From an uncultured Rhodospirillaceae bacterium (GTDB taxonomy: Bacteria; Pseudomonadota; Alphaproteobacteria; Azospirillales; Azospirillaceae), in contig CALBDS010000053.1 in the NCBI GenBank assembly GCA_937927415.1, positions 1-64,000 on the forward strand: a stretch of 64,000 nucleotides of DNA, read 5' to 3'. Numbering within the stretch: position 1 is the first letter of the stretch; the number at the start of each line of letters is the position of its first letter. Positions 32,091-40,596 of the stretch are shown here, one piece after another. Under the pieces are notes generated by a model. That model was not told the DNA's origin and ran no database searches. It saw nothing but the letters and a program-made list of their open reading frames with translations. The position numbers and the translations under genes were made by a program.

Positions 32091-33414
32091 CCTCGCACAG
32101 CAGGGTTCGCGGGACATGACCATGGCCCACCCCAAGTCACGCTACCAGAGCGCCGAATTTTCCGCCCGGTTGCGCGCCCGTTACGCCGCCGAACAGCGGT
32201 TCCGTGCCTACGGCATCGCCGCCGTTTCCCTTGCCGCCGTCATGCTGGTGATTTTGCTGGGATCGATCGTGTCCAAGGGCTACACCGCCTTCTGGCAGAA
32301 CGAGATCCGGCTGACCGTGACGCTGGACCCGGCCGAGTTGGATCCCCAGGGCACCCGCGACCCCAAGGTGCTGGCCCAGGGCAACTATATGAAGCTGATC
32401 CGCGATGCGCTGGCGGCCCGCTTCCCCGAGGTGACCGGCCGCAACGAGCGCCGGCAGCTTGCCGACATCCTGTCGAACGGCGCGCCGTTCACGCTTCAGA
32501 AGATGGTGATGGCCGATCCCTCGCTGGTGGGCAAGACGGTGCCGGTGTGGTTCCAGGCCTCCGACGACGTGGACCAGCTTGAAAAGGGCTACATCGACCG
32601 CAGCCTGCCCGAAGTCCAGCGCCGGGTGAACGACCTCCAGATCAAGGCGCTCGACAGCCTGCGTCAGGATGGGTCGCTGCACGCCGGGTTCAACACCACC
32701 CTGTTCACCGCCGGCGACAGCCGCGAACCGGAACAGGCGGGCATTTGGGGCGCCATCGTGGGTTCGTTCCTGACGCTGGTGGTCACCATGGGCCTGTCGG
32801 TACCGATCGGCATCGCCGCCGCGGTCTATATGGAAGAGTTCGCGCCCAAGAACCGCTGGACCGACCTGATCGAGGTGAACATCAACAACCTGGCCGCGGT
32901 GCCGTCGATCATCTACGGTCTGTTGGGTCTGGCGGTGTTCCTCAACTTCTTCGGCATGCCGCGGTCGGCCCCGGTGGTGGGCGGTGTGGTGCTGGCGCTG
33001 ATGACGCTGCCCGTCATCATCATCGCCGCCCGCGTGGCGCTGAAGGCGGTGCCGCCGTCGATCCGCGAAGCAGCCTTGGGCATCGGCGCCTCGCCGTTGC
33101 AGACGGTGATGCATCACGTGCTGCCGCTGGCGATGCCGGGCATCCTGACCGGCACCATCATCGGCATGGCCCGTGCGCTGGGCGAAACGGCGCCGCTGCT
33201 GATGATCGGCATGATCGCCTTCATCGTCGATATCCCCAACAGCTTCACCTCCTCGGCCACGGTTCTGCCGGTGCAGATCTTCATGTGGTCCGACAGCCCG
33301 GAACGCGCGTTCACCGAACGCACCTCGGCGGCCATCATGGTGCTGCTGGGCTTCCTGATCGTCATGAACGGCCTGGCCGTTTACCTGCGCAAGAAATTCG
33401 AGAGGCGGTGGTAA
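32083..33414 (+). CDS. pstA: Phosphate ABC transporter permease PstA
   Basis: Second channel subunit. The 443-residue protein has one N-terminal membrane helix and a large periplasmic region (about 65-215) of the DUF3333 type found in alphaproteobacterial PstA, then a MetI-like permease domain. The coupling loop is IREAALGIGASPLQTVMHHV. The start codon lies inside pstC (8-nt overlap), and pstB follows after 4 bp, so the three are translated as a unit. Confidence 0.93.
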   Translation: MTDLAQQGSRDMTMAHPKSRYQSAEFSARLRARYAAEQRFRAYGIAAVSLAAVMLVILLGSIVSKGYTAFWQNEIRLTVTLDPAELDPQGTRDPKVLAQGNYMKLIRDALAARFPEVTGRNERRQLADILSNGAPFTLQKMVMADPSLVGKTVPVWFQASDDVDQLEKGYIDRSLPEVQRRVNDLQIKALDSLRQDGSLHAGFNTTLFTAGDSREPEQAGIWGAIVGSFLTLVVTMGLSVPIGIAAAVYMEEFAPKNRWTDLIEVNINNLAAVPSIIYGLLGLAVFLNFFGMPRSAPVVGGVVLALMTLPVIIIAARVALKAVPPSIREAALGIGASPLQTVMHHVLPLAMPGILTGTIIGMARALGETAPLLMIGMIAFIVDIPNSFTSSATVLPVQIFMWSDSPERAFTERTSAAIMVLLGFLIVMNGLAVYLRKKFERRW

Positions 33415-33418
33415 TTCC

Positions 33419-34264
33419 ATGAGCGTCCAGACCGAAACCCTCACCGACCGTACGGCAGCCATGACCCAAGCAGCCATGACCCAGACCGCCGCCCGTGCCG
33501 ACACCGCCGCCATCAAGATGCTGGCCCGCAACGTGAAGGTCTATTACGGCCCGAAGCAGGCGCTGAAGGGCATCAACCTCGACATCCTGGAAAACAGGGT
33601 GCTGGCGCTGATCGGCCCGTCGGGCTGCGGCAAGTCCACCTTTCTGCGCTGCCTGAACCGGATGAACGACACCATCGAGAACTGCCGGGTCGATGGCACC
33701 CTCCAGCTCGACGGCGAGGACATTTACGGCCGTATGATCGACACGGTGCAACTGCGCGCCCGCGTCGGCATGGTGTTCCAGAAGCCCAACCCGTTCCCGA
33801 AGTCGATCTACGACAACATCGCCTATGGCCCGCGCATCCACGGCATGGCCACCCACCGCGACGAGATGGACGAGGTGGTGCAGAAGTCGCTGGAGCGTGC
33901 CGGCCTGTGGAACGAGGTGAAGGACCGCCTGAAGGAGCCGGGCACCGGCCTGTCGGGCGGCCAGCAGCAGCGCCTGTGCATCGCACGCGCCATCGCCGTC
34001 AGCCCCGAAGTGATCCTGATGGACGAGCCGTGCTCGGCGCTCGACCCCATCGCCACGGCCCACATCGAGGAACTGATCGACGAACTGCGTGAGAACTTCA
34101 CCATCGTCATCGTCACCCACAACATGCAGCAGGCGGCGCGCGTGTCGCAGAAGACCGCGTTCTTCCATCTGGGCGACATGGTGGAGTGCGACGACACCGA
34201 GGAGATCTTCACCAACCCGCGGGACGAACGCACCCAGGGTTACATCACCGGCCGCTACGGCTGA
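33419..34264 (+). CDS. pstB: Phosphate ABC transporter ATP-binding protein PstB
   Basis: ATPase subunit that drives phosphate uptake at the inner face of the membrane. The 281-residue protein has Walker A GPSGCGKST, Q-loop MVFQKPNPFPKSIYDN, the ABC signature LSGGQQQRL, Walker B VILMDEPCSALDP and switch histidine in IVIVTHNMQQAARV; the PKSIYDN Q-loop is specific to PstB. The first 30 residues are a Thr/Ala-rich extension with several in-frame ATGs (33461 and 33476), so the true start could be later. Confidence 0.95.
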   Translation: MSVQTETLTDRTAAMTQAAMTQTAARADTAAIKMLARNVKVYYGPKQALKGINLDILENRVLALIGPSGCGKSTFLRCLNRMNDTIENCRVDGTLQLDGEDIYGRMIDTVQLRARVGMVFQKPNPFPKSIYDNIAYGPRIHGMATHRDEMDEVVQKSLERAGLWNEVKDRLKEPGTGLSGGQQQRLCIARAIAVSPEVILMDEPCSALDPIATAHIEELIDELRENFTIVIVTHNMQQAARVSQKTAFFHLGDMVECDDTEEIFTNPRDERTQGYITGRYG

Positions 34265-34350
34265 TCCGTTCCCGTCCGTCAAACCCGCGGCGGGACGGCA
34301 GAAGCCCGCGCGGGTCCGGGAAAACAGGGCCGGGGAGGGGAGTACCGTTC

Positions 34351-35097
34351 ATGAGTTCGGAGCACATCGTCCGCTCGTTCTCTCAGGAGCTTCAGCGTCT
34401 CGTCAATCTCATCACGCAGATGGGCGGGGTGGCCGAAGCCCAGGTGGCGGCGGCGGTGAAGGCTGTCACGCGCCGCGACGTCTCGCTGGCGGCGCAGGTG
34501 ATGCAGTCCGACCCGCGGCTGGACGAGTACGAGCGTGAAATCGACGTGGAGGCCGTGCGGCTGCTGGCCCGGCGCCAGCCCATGGCCCAGGACCTGCGCG
34601 AGATCGTGTCGGCGCTGCGGGTGGCCGCCGATCTGGAGCGGATCGGCGATTACGCCGCCAACATCGCCAAGCGTTCCCTGGTGCTGGCCCAGTTGCCGGC
34701 GGTGCGCCCGGTGTCGGCCATCCCGCGGGCGGGGCGGCTGGTGGAGGAAATCCTCAAGGACGTGCTCGACGCCTACATCGAGCGTGACGTGGAAAAGGCC
34801 ATCGCGGTCTGGAAGCGGGACGAGGAGTTGGACGACCTGCACACCAGCCTGTTCCGCGAGGTGCTGACTTATATGATGGAAGACCCGCGGACCATCACGC
34901 CCTGCACGCATCTGCTCTTCATGGCGAAGAATCTGGAGCGGATCGGGGACCACGCCACCAACATTGCGGAAACCATTCACTACGTCGTGGTCGGACAGCC
35001 GCTGAAGATCGACCGGCCCAAGAGCGATTCCGCCAGCTTCGCGGTGGTGTCGCCGGCGGCCGGGTTCGATTTGATCACCGACCAGGACGTGACGTAG
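34351..35097 (+). CDS. phoU: Phosphate signalling regulator PhoU
   Basis: Negative regulator that links Pst activity to PhoR. The 248-residue protein contains two PhoU three-helix repeats, each with the metal-binding motif: first ALRVAADLERIGDYAANIAK, second LLFMAKNLERIGDHATNIAE (E-R-I-G-D-x-A/x-N). ATG 34351 follows GAGGGGAG. It lies 86 bp after pstB and 17 bp before phoB. Confidence 0.95.
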   Translation: MSSEHIVRSFSQELQRLVNLITQMGGVAEAQVAAAVKAVTRRDVSLAAQVMQSDPRLDEYEREIDVEAVRLLARRQPMAQDLREIVSALRVAADLERIGDYAANIAKRSLVLAQLPAVRPVSAIPRAGRLVEEILKDVLDAYIERDVEKAIAVWKRDEELDDLHTSLFREVLTYMMEDPRTITPCTHLLFMAKNLERIGDHATNIAETIHYVVVGQPLKIDRPKSDSASFAVVSPAAGFDLITDQDVT

Positions 35098-35114
35098 CCC
35101 CTTGTGAGGACTGC

Positions 35115-35819
35115 ATGAATTCGGCGCTGAAGCCGCTGATCCTCGTCGTCGAGGATGAAGCCGACATCGTTACCCTGCTCAAGTACAATCTGGAGAAGGA
35201 GGGGTTCCGCGTCGCCACCGCCGGCGATGGGGAAGAAGCCCTGCTGGTCGCCAACGAGCAGACGCCGCACCTGATCCTGCTGGATTGGATGATGCCGCTG
35301 ATGTCGGGGCTGGAGGTTTGCCGCCAGATGCGGCGCAACGCCAAGACGCGGGACATTCCCATCATCATGCTGACCGCGCGGGGGGAAGAGGCCGACCGGG
35401 TGCGTGGCCTGAACTCCGGTGCCGACGACTACATCACCAAGCCGTTTTCCCCCACCGAACTGGTGGCCCGCGTGCGGGCCGTTCTGCGCCGTGCCTCCCC
35501 CGGCCTGGCGGAGGAAACCCTGCGTTTCGGCGACGTGCTGATGGATCTTGCCGCCCACCGTGTCCGCCGCAACGGCCGCGACGTTCACCTTGGACCGACG
35601 GAATTCCGCCTGCTGCGCCATTTCATGCAGCACCCCGGCCGCGTCTTCTCCCGCGAACAACTCCTGGACGTTGTCTGGGGCCACGACGTCTATGTCGAGC
35701 CGCGCACGGTGGACGTTCACATCCGCCGTCTGCGCAAGGCGCTGAACGACGACGCCGACGCCGACATCATCCGCACGGTGCGCTCCGCCGGCTACGCCCT
35801 GGACTATAAGACAGCCTGA
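35115..35819 (+). CDS. phoB: Phosphate regulon response regulator PhoB
   Basis: OmpR-class transcription factor that activates Pho-box promoters in low phosphate. The 234-residue protein has a receiver domain with the acidic pocket (VVEDEAD), phospho-acceptor Asp in LILLDWMMPLMSG, and conserved Thr/Lys (MLTARGE, KPFSPTEL), then a winged-helix DNA-binding domain (LGPTEFRLLRHFMQHPGRVF; VDVHIRRLRKAL; VRSAGYAL). Last gene of the phosphate cluster. Confidence 0.95.
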   Translation: MNSALKPLILVVEDEADIVTLLKYNLEKEGFRVATAGDGEEALLVANEQTPHLILLDWMMPLMSGLEVCRQMRRNAKTRDIPIIMLTARGEEADRVRGLNSGADDYITKPFSPTELVARVRAVLRRASPGLAEETLRFGDVLMDLAAHRVRRNGRDVHLGPTEFRLLRHFMQHPGRVFSREQLLDVVWGHDVYVEPRTVDVHIRRLRKALNDDADADIIRTVRSAGYALDYKTA

Positions 35820-35832
35820 TTTCCGGGGAGGT

Positions 35833-35855
35833 CCGGAGGGCCTCAGGCCCTCCGG
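35833..35855. terminator. Terminator after phoB
   Basis: CCGGAGGGCC-TCA-GGCCCTCCGG, a perfect 10-bp stem, followed by a second G/C hairpin (CGGGCGG/CCGCCCG, 35854-35876). It lies between convergent transcription units; no clear T run. Confidence 0.6.
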
Positions 35856-35876
35856 GCGGGCACGGGCAGCCGCCCG

Positions 35877-36125
35877 TTAAACCTTCTCCGCCGCTCCTCG
35901 CAAAATCGCCACCTTCACCGCAAACCGCCCGCTCTCATCGCTGTCCTCGATCCACCCGGCCATCAGCCGGAGCGCATCGCGCACATCCCCGGCAAGCGGG
36001 CCTGCCCTGACCTCGGCGATCAGTGCATCGACCGCCCGTTCATAAGGCGCCCCATCCATCGCATCGGCGGCGATGGCCTCGAACCGATTGGCGATTGCCA
36101 GGGCGGCAGGCGACAGGCGGCTCAT
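35877..36125 (-). CDS. Small helical protein of unknown function
   Basis: An 82-residue, Ala-rich, probably all-helical protein (MSRLSPAALAIANRFEAIAA ... DVRDALRLMAGWIEDSDE). No family recognised and no signal peptide. Its ATG overlaps the stop of the DsrE-like gene (ATGA), so it is translationally coupled to it and is likely to work with it or be a minor partner in the ThiF-DsrE unit. Confidence 0.65.
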   Translation of the reverse strand: MSRLSPAALAIANRFEAIAADAMDGAPYERAVDALIAEVRAGPLAGDVRDALRLMAGWIEDSDESGRFAVKVAILRGAAEKV

Positions 36126-36559
36126 AGGAAGAACGAAGCCCCGGTGGGGCTGGCGTCGGCCAGGAAGGTCACCACGCCGCTGCGGGTCACGGGCACATCG
36201 CCCCGCAGGCCCATACCCGGCGGCAGCCCCAGCGCCTTGATCCCCATTTCACAGGCCATGATGGTGACGCCCAGCGCCACGCAGGCTTCCAGCAATTCCC
36301 CGAAGGTGGCGATGCCTTGCTTGGCGAACCAGCGGTCGCGCTCCACCGGGCTGCTGCCGTCGTCGGCGGCGTCGAGGTCGTGCCAGCCGAGCACCCCCGG
36401 TTCCCGTTCCTCCACCAGCGCCCGCAGGGCGCGGCCGGTGAAGAACAGGGTGACCCGCCGGTTGGTGGCGGCGGCGGCGCTGGCCATCACCAGCGCGTAG
36501 TGCACCCGGTCGTAACCGCCGGAAAACACGACGATGGACAGGCTGTCGGGGCCGAGCAT
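36122..36559 (-). CDS. DsrE/DsrF-like family protein
   Basis: A 145-residue protein with the DsrE/peroxiredoxin-like fold pattern: SIVVFSGGYDRVHYALVMAS at the start, RRVTLFFTGRALRAL in the middle and LGVTIMACEMGIKALGL carrying the conserved cysteine that carries persulfide sulfur in relatives. DsrE proteins take part in sulfur transfer. It lies 22 bp after a ThiF/MoeB gene on the same strand, which fits a sulfur-trafficking role. Start ATG 36559 gives a family-like N-terminus. Confidence 0.75.
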   Translation of the reverse strand: MLGPDSLSIVVFSGGYDRVHYALVMASAAAATNRRVTLFFTGRALRALVEEREPGVLGWHDLDAADDGSSPVERDRWFAKQGIATFGELLEACVALGVTIMACEMGIKALGLPPGMGLRGDVPVTRSGVVTFLADASPTGASFFL

Positions 36560-36581
36560 GAGACGCGGATTCTCCTGTTGG

Positions 36582-37376
36582 TCAGGCGGCGTGGCCCGAC
36601 AGATCATGAATCGTCGGATTGGTCCCGCACAGGGGACAGGTGGGGTCGGGCTTGACCGTGATTCGGTGGTAGGAGGCGTTCAGCGCATCGACCATCAGCA
36701 GGCTGCCCGACAGGCTTTCGCCGATGCCCAGAATTTCCTTCAGCACCTCGGTGGCCTGGAGCGTGCCGACCAGCCCGGCCAGCGCGCCCAGCACCCCGCC
36801 CTCGGAGCAGGACGGCACCAGCCCGCGCGGCGGCGGCTCGCGGAAGATGCAGCGGTAGCAGGGGTGGGGGGCGCCCAGATGGGCCTTGAAGGTGGACACC
36901 TGTCCGTCGAATCGCAGCATCGCCGCCGACACCAGCGGTTTCCCGCCGAAGAAACAGGCGTCGTTGAGCAGGAAGCGGGTGGCGAAATTGTCGCTGCCGT
37001 CGGCCACCAGATCATAACCGGCGATCAGGGGGGCGGCGTTGGCGGCGGTCAGCCGGGTGCGGTGGATGTCCACCCGCACATCGGGATTGAGGGCGTGGAT
37101 GCGGGCGGCGGCACTTTCGACCTTGGGCTGCCCCAAGGACGATCCGTCGTGGATCACCTGCCGCTGCAGATTGGACAGGTCCACCACATCGTCATCGACG
37201 ATGCCGATGGTGCCCACCCCGGCGGCGGCCAGATAGAGCAGCAGGGGCGAGCCAAGCCCGCCGGCCCCGACCACCAGCACGCGGGCGTTGAGCAACCGCT
37301 CCTGCCCGACGCCGCCGACTTCGGGCAGGATGATGTGGCGGGAATAGCGCAGAAGCTGGGTGTCGGTGAAATCCAT
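36582..37376 (-). CDS. ThiF/MoeB-family adenylyltransferase (ThiS or MoaD activating enzyme)
   Basis: E1-like enzyme that adenylates the C-terminus of a small sulfur-carrier protein for thiamine, molybdopterin or another sulfur pathway. The 264-residue protein has YSRHIILPEVGGVGQERL, the nucleotide-binding VVGAGGLGSPLLLYLAAAG, the IVDDDVVDLSNLQRQ element, the adenylation-site Asp in DLVADGSDNFATR, and two zinc-binding CxxC pairs (CYRC and CPLC). There is no C-terminal rhodanese domain. MoeB and ThiF cannot be told apart here. The DsrE-like gene follows. Confidence 0.9.
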   Translation of the reverse strand: MDFTDTQLLRYSRHIILPEVGGVGQERLLNARVLVVGAGGLGSPLLLYLAAAGVGTIGIVDDDVVDLSNLQRQVIHDGSSLGQPKVESAAARIHALNPDVRVDIHRTRLTAANAAPLIAGYDLVADGSDNFATRFLLNDACFFGGKPLVSAAMLRFDGQVSTFKAHLGAPHPCYRCIFREPPPRGLVPSCSEGGVLGALAGLVGTLQATEVLKEILGIGESLSGSLLMVDALNASYHRITVKPDPTCPLCGTNPTIHDLSGHAA

Positions 37377-37428
37377 GGTGCCCAAGCATAGCGCAAGAGG
37401 GGCTATGCGGCGCAAGGGCTACGGCGTA

Positions 37429-38232
37429 TCAGGCGTACGCGAGCGTGAGCTTGTTCGGGTTCTTGTTGGTGGTGGTGCTGGAACCGGCCGCCGCCCATTG
37501 TTTCAGCCGCGCATCGCGTTCGCGCAGGGTCTTGTCGATGGGGCGTTCCTGTTCCGCCGGGGCGGCCAGTCCCTCCACCTTCGGCACAAGCTGGAGCGAG
37601 AAGGGCGTGTCTCGCTCGACCTTGGAATCCTGGACGATGACGACGTTGTACTGTCCCGGCTTCAGCTTGGCGCTGGGTTTTTTCAAGATGTCTTCGGTGG
37701 TGGAGGCCTTGCTCATGGTGTCGCCGGAGGCCACGACCTTGTTGTCCTTGTCCATGATTGCCCAGCGGGCGTTGGGCATGGAAAGGTTGACCGAGAATTC
37801 ACCGCCCTGGACCACGTTCAGCCCGTGCTTCTGCACGCCGGGGTCGTTGCCTTCCAGCTTGCGGGCGGTGCCCTTGATCATGCCGCCGCCGGCGGTGATG
37901 ACGGGGTTTTCCCGTGGCGTGACCTCCAGCGAATAGGCGCGGTTGTTCACGCCCTTCATCTTTTGCGAGATGACGGCGGTGTAGGTGCCGGGGCCGAGCT
38001 TGGCCGCGGCCGAGGCGGATTCGGTGTTGGAGGAGAAATCGGCGACCACCTTGTTGTTCTGGTCGACGATTTTGACGGCGGTGTTGGTTTCGTTGATCTT
38101 GAAGTTGAATTCACCGTTCTTGCTGACGGTGAATTGCTGATAGTCGGCCTGCGTCCCGCGGGAACCAAGCTGGTTGGTGGTGCCCTTGATCTTGGTGTAG
38201 TTGACCGTCGAGATGTTGGGCAATGCGACCAT
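37429..38232 (-). CDS. Protein with two tandem beta-sandwich-like repeats, unknown function
   Basis: A 267-residue protein made of two similar repeats. Repeat 1 (about 14-105) runs IKGTTNQLG ... FTVSKNGEFNFKI ... VKIVDQNNKVVADF ... LGPGTYTAVISQ ... YSLEVTP. Repeat 2 (about 120-210) runs IKGTARKLEG ... LNVVQGGEFSVNL ... WAIMDKDNKVVASG ... LKPGQYNVVIVQ ... FSLQLVP. The pattern resembles pre-peptidase C-terminal-type or related beta-sandwich modules that often occur in secreted proteins. A charged C-terminal tail follows. No signal peptide is visible, so export, if any, would be by another route. Two small families of alternatives: surface or calcium-independent adhesion modules. Function unknown. 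Confidence 0.7.
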   Translation of the reverse strand: MVALPNISTVNYTKIKGTTNQLGSRGTQADYQQFTVSKNGEFNFKINETNTAVKIVDQNNKVVADFSSNTESASAAAKLGPGTYTAVISQKMKGVNNRAYSLEVTPRENPVITAGGGMIKGTARKLEGNDPGVQKHGLNVVQGGEFSVNLSMPNARWAIMDKDNKVVASGDTMSKASTTEDILKKPSAKLKPGQYNVVIVQDSKVERDTPFSLQLVPKVEGLAAPAEQERPIDKTLRERDARLKQWAAAGSSTTTNKNPNKLTLAYA

Positions 38233-38436
38233 GGGACGGTTCCCCCGCGACAGGGTGGCAGCGTGTGTTACCGCTCCCCCCAAGATACTAAAATTTTAGG
38301 AAACGGTCAACCGATGGATCTGGTCTTCACCCAAAGATTGCCGTTCCGGGCAGTGTAAGCGGGCACGCCGGGGGACGCAACCACCCGGCGTTGCATGATC
38401 GATGCCTTAGCAATGTGTTCCACCCTCGGCGGAACC

Positions 38437-39618
38437 TTAATCGAGTGCCGCGTCCTTTTCCGCCAGAACCTTTTCCATGGCGGCGCGGTCGGCGGCGGAC
38501 AGCCGCTGGCTGGCGCTTTTCAACTGGCCGCAGGCGGCCATGATGTCCTCGCCGCGGGGGGTGCGGACGGGGCTGGCGTAGCCGGCGTTGTTCACGATGT
38601 CGCCGAACACCTGGATGGCGCGGTCGGTGGAACGCTCATAGGGCGCGCCGGGCCAGGGGTTGAAGGGGATCAGGTTGATCTTGGCCGGGATGCCCTCCAA
38701 CAGCCGGACCAGGGCGCGGGCGTCGGCCGGGCTGTCGTTCAGCCCCTTCAGCATCACATATTCGAACGTGATTCGGCGGGCGTTGTTCAGGCCGGGATAG
38801 GTGCGGCAGGCCTCCATCAGCATCGCCAGCGGATACTTGCGGTTGATGGGCATCAGGATGTCGCGCAGCTCGTCGGTGACGGCGTGCAGGCTGATGGCGA
38901 GGTTGACGTTCAACTCCTCGCCGCACCGCTTCATCATCGGCACCACGCCCGAGGTGGACAGGGTGATCCGCCGCTTGGAGATGGAAATGCCGTCGCCGTC
39001 CATGATGATCTTGATGGCCTTCGCCACCTCTTCATAATTGAAGAGGGGTTCGCCCATGCCCATCATGACGATGTTGGAGATCATGCGCCCGTCGGGCGGT
39101 GCCGGCCATTCGTCCAGCGCATCGCGGGCCAGCATGACCTGGGCCAGGATTTCCGCCGCGGTCAGGTTACGCACCAGCCGCTGGGTGCCGGTGTGGCAGA
39201 AGCGGCAGGTCAGGGTACAGCCCACCTGGGACGAGACGCACAGGGTGCCGCGGTCGGTTTCGGGGATGTGGACGCTTTCCACCTCCTGCCCGTCGGGCAT
39301 GCGCAGCAGCCATTTGCGGGTGCCGTCGCGCGACTCCAGGGCGCGGACCACGGTCGGGCGCTGGATGGCGTAGGCTTCGGCCAGACGCTCGCGCACCGGC
39401 TTGGCCAGCGTGGTCATGACCGAAAAATCGGTGGCCCCGCGGTGGTAGATCCAGTGCCAAAGCTGCCGTGCCCGGAATTTTTCCAGGCCGATGGACAGCA
39501 TTTCGGTTTCCAGCTCGGCCCGCGACAGGCCGACAAGGTTCATGCGTCCGTCGGCGGCAGGGGCAGCCACGGGCGACTCGGCGACAGCGATGGCCGATGC
39601 GGAGGTATGAGCGCTCAT
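38437..39618 (-). CDS. rlmN: Dual-specificity 23S rRNA/tRNA adenine-C2 methyltransferase RlmN
   Basis: Radical-SAM enzyme that methylates A2503 of 23S rRNA and A37 of some tRNAs. The 393-residue protein has the radical-SAM cluster motif CTLTCRFC (Cys-x3-Cys-x2-Cys), the MMGMGEPLFNYEEV block, ITLSTSGVVP, LAISLHAVTDELR, and the methyl-carrying C-terminal cysteine in GEDIMAACGQLKS. ATG 39618 is preferred over a GTG at 39639. It is transcribed alone on the minus strand, 204 bp before the tandem-repeat protein gene. Confidence 0.95.
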   Translation of the reverse strand: MSAHTSASAIAVAESPVAAPAADGRMNLVGLSRAELETEMLSIGLEKFRARQLWHWIYHRGATDFSVMTTLAKPVRERLAEAYAIQRPTVVRALESRDGTRKWLLRMPDGQEVESVHIPETDRGTLCVSSQVGCTLTCRFCHTGTQRLVRNLTAAEILAQVMLARDALDEWPAPPDGRMISNIVMMGMGEPLFNYEEVAKAIKIIMDGDGISISKRRITLSTSGVVPMMKRCGEELNVNLAISLHAVTDELRDILMPINRKYPLAMLMEACRTYPGLNNARRITFEYVMLKGLNDSPADARALVRLLEGIPAKINLIPFNPWPGAPYERSTDRAIQVFGDIVNNAGYASPVRTPRGEDIMAACGQLKSASQRLSAADRAAMEKVLAEKDAALD

Positions 39619-39684
39619 GGCGACGTTAGATAGGGCCACCCGCCCGCCTTGTCAAAAGGCTTGACCATGCCAAAACAGCGGGGA

Positions 39685-39706
39685 CACCCGGCGTTTCCGC
39701 CGGGTG
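39685..39706. terminator. Hairpin between ialB-like gene and rlmN
   Basis: CACCCGGC-gtttcc-GCCGGGTG, a perfect 8-bp stem after the IalB-family stop on the minus strand. The T tract is poor (TCCCCGCTGTTTT). Confidence 0.5.
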
Positions 39707-39731
39707 CCGGGCCGTCACCGCCGGAGACGGG

Positions 39732-40268
39732 TCAACGCTTGACGCCGCAGGCCTCGTTGATGGCGCTGTAGGCTTGGCCGAAGCCGTTCAGGCTGTAGGT
39801 GTCGGTGGTCCTGGTGCCGCGGCCCGACACGCCCTTGACCACCAGCGGCTTGCTGCCGTCGCGCATGGCGGCGACCAGAGTGCGGTCGGTTTCCGCATCC
39901 CGCGCCCAGGCCGTTTCCTTGTCGTTGAACAGCTTGAACACCTTGCCGCTGGTCTCGACCTGCGTGTCCACGTCCTTCTTGGGCGGATAGCCCAGCATGA
40001 AGCTGACCACGTCCAGCGACTTTTCCGCCGGGCGGTGGGTCACGAGGGCATAGATGTCCCCACGCTTGGCGCTGGCCGGTTCCTTCTTCTTCGGTTGGCT
40101 GGACATATAGCAGACCTTGTTCCCGCCTTCCTCGAAGGCAAAGGCGTTCCAGTCCTTGAACGTGCCCAGAAGCTTAGGCTCCGCCGCCGAAGCCGGGAGG
40201 GTCATCAGGGCGGAGACGGCCAGCGCTGCAGCAACGGCGGCGCCACGAATGCTGCGGTAAGGCATCAT
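39732..40268 (-). CDS. IalB-family (invasion-associated locus B) periplasmic protein
   Basis: A 178-residue secreted protein. Signal peptide at 1-29 (AAALAVSALMTLPASA). The mature part follows the IalB family: FKDWNAFAFEEGGNKVCYM, KRGDIYALVTHRP, SFMLGYPPK, a lone Trp in ETAWARDAE, GRGTRTTDTYSLNGFGQA and a C-terminal AINEACG; the two cysteines probably form a disulfide. Bartonella IalB affects red-cell invasion, but free-living alphaproteobacteria have many paralogues of unknown role, so pathogenicity is not implied. Confidence 0.85.
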   Translation of the reverse strand: MMPYRSIRGAAVAAALAVSALMTLPASAAEPKLLGTFKDWNAFAFEEGGNKVCYMSSQPKKKEPASAKRGDIYALVTHRPAEKSLDVVSFMLGYPPKKDVDTQVETSGKVFKLFNDKETAWARDAETDRTLVAAMRDGSKPLVVKGVSGRGTRTTDTYSLNGFGQAYSAINEACGVKR

Positions 40269-40408
40269 CGTTGTGCGACTGCGAAGTGGTTTCGGATAAC
40301 GGGGACACTAGCCGAAATTCCCCGCGGATAGAAGCTTTGATCCCCCTTTTTTTCCAGCGGGCACGATGGAGGTGCCGAGCGGCCCCGGCGAAAAACTTCG
40401 ATCCGGGG

Positions 40409-40438
40409 TGATCTGGTGCAATTTGCATCGCGTATAAG
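40409..40438 (+). promoter_or_regulatory. Candidate RpoE-type (group ECF11) promoter of the sigma gene
   Basis: TGATCT at 40409-40414 and TATAAG at 40433-40438 are 18 bp apart, resembling the TGATCC/TAAGA promoters used by Rhodobacter RpoE. It lies within the 328-bp gap before the ECF sigma gene, consistent with self-activation. Nothing else is seen in this gap. Confidence 0.5.
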
Positions 40439-40596
40439 GGCGCATGATGCATATTGCATGTCCCCTCACCGGCTGGCAGCCCTGTTTCCCCTTTGGGACA
40501 AGGATTCCCTGTGGGGGGCGGCGGATTCCGCGGGTGTGGTGGCGGGCGGGGAAGGAATGGCTTGTGCGCCGGGCCGTCTTCGCCTTCAATGGGGGC

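Noticed and set aside
30684..33531. Long minus-strand open frames over pstC and pstA
   Set aside because: Antisense to well-recognised permease genes; His/Gln/Arg-rich without motifs.
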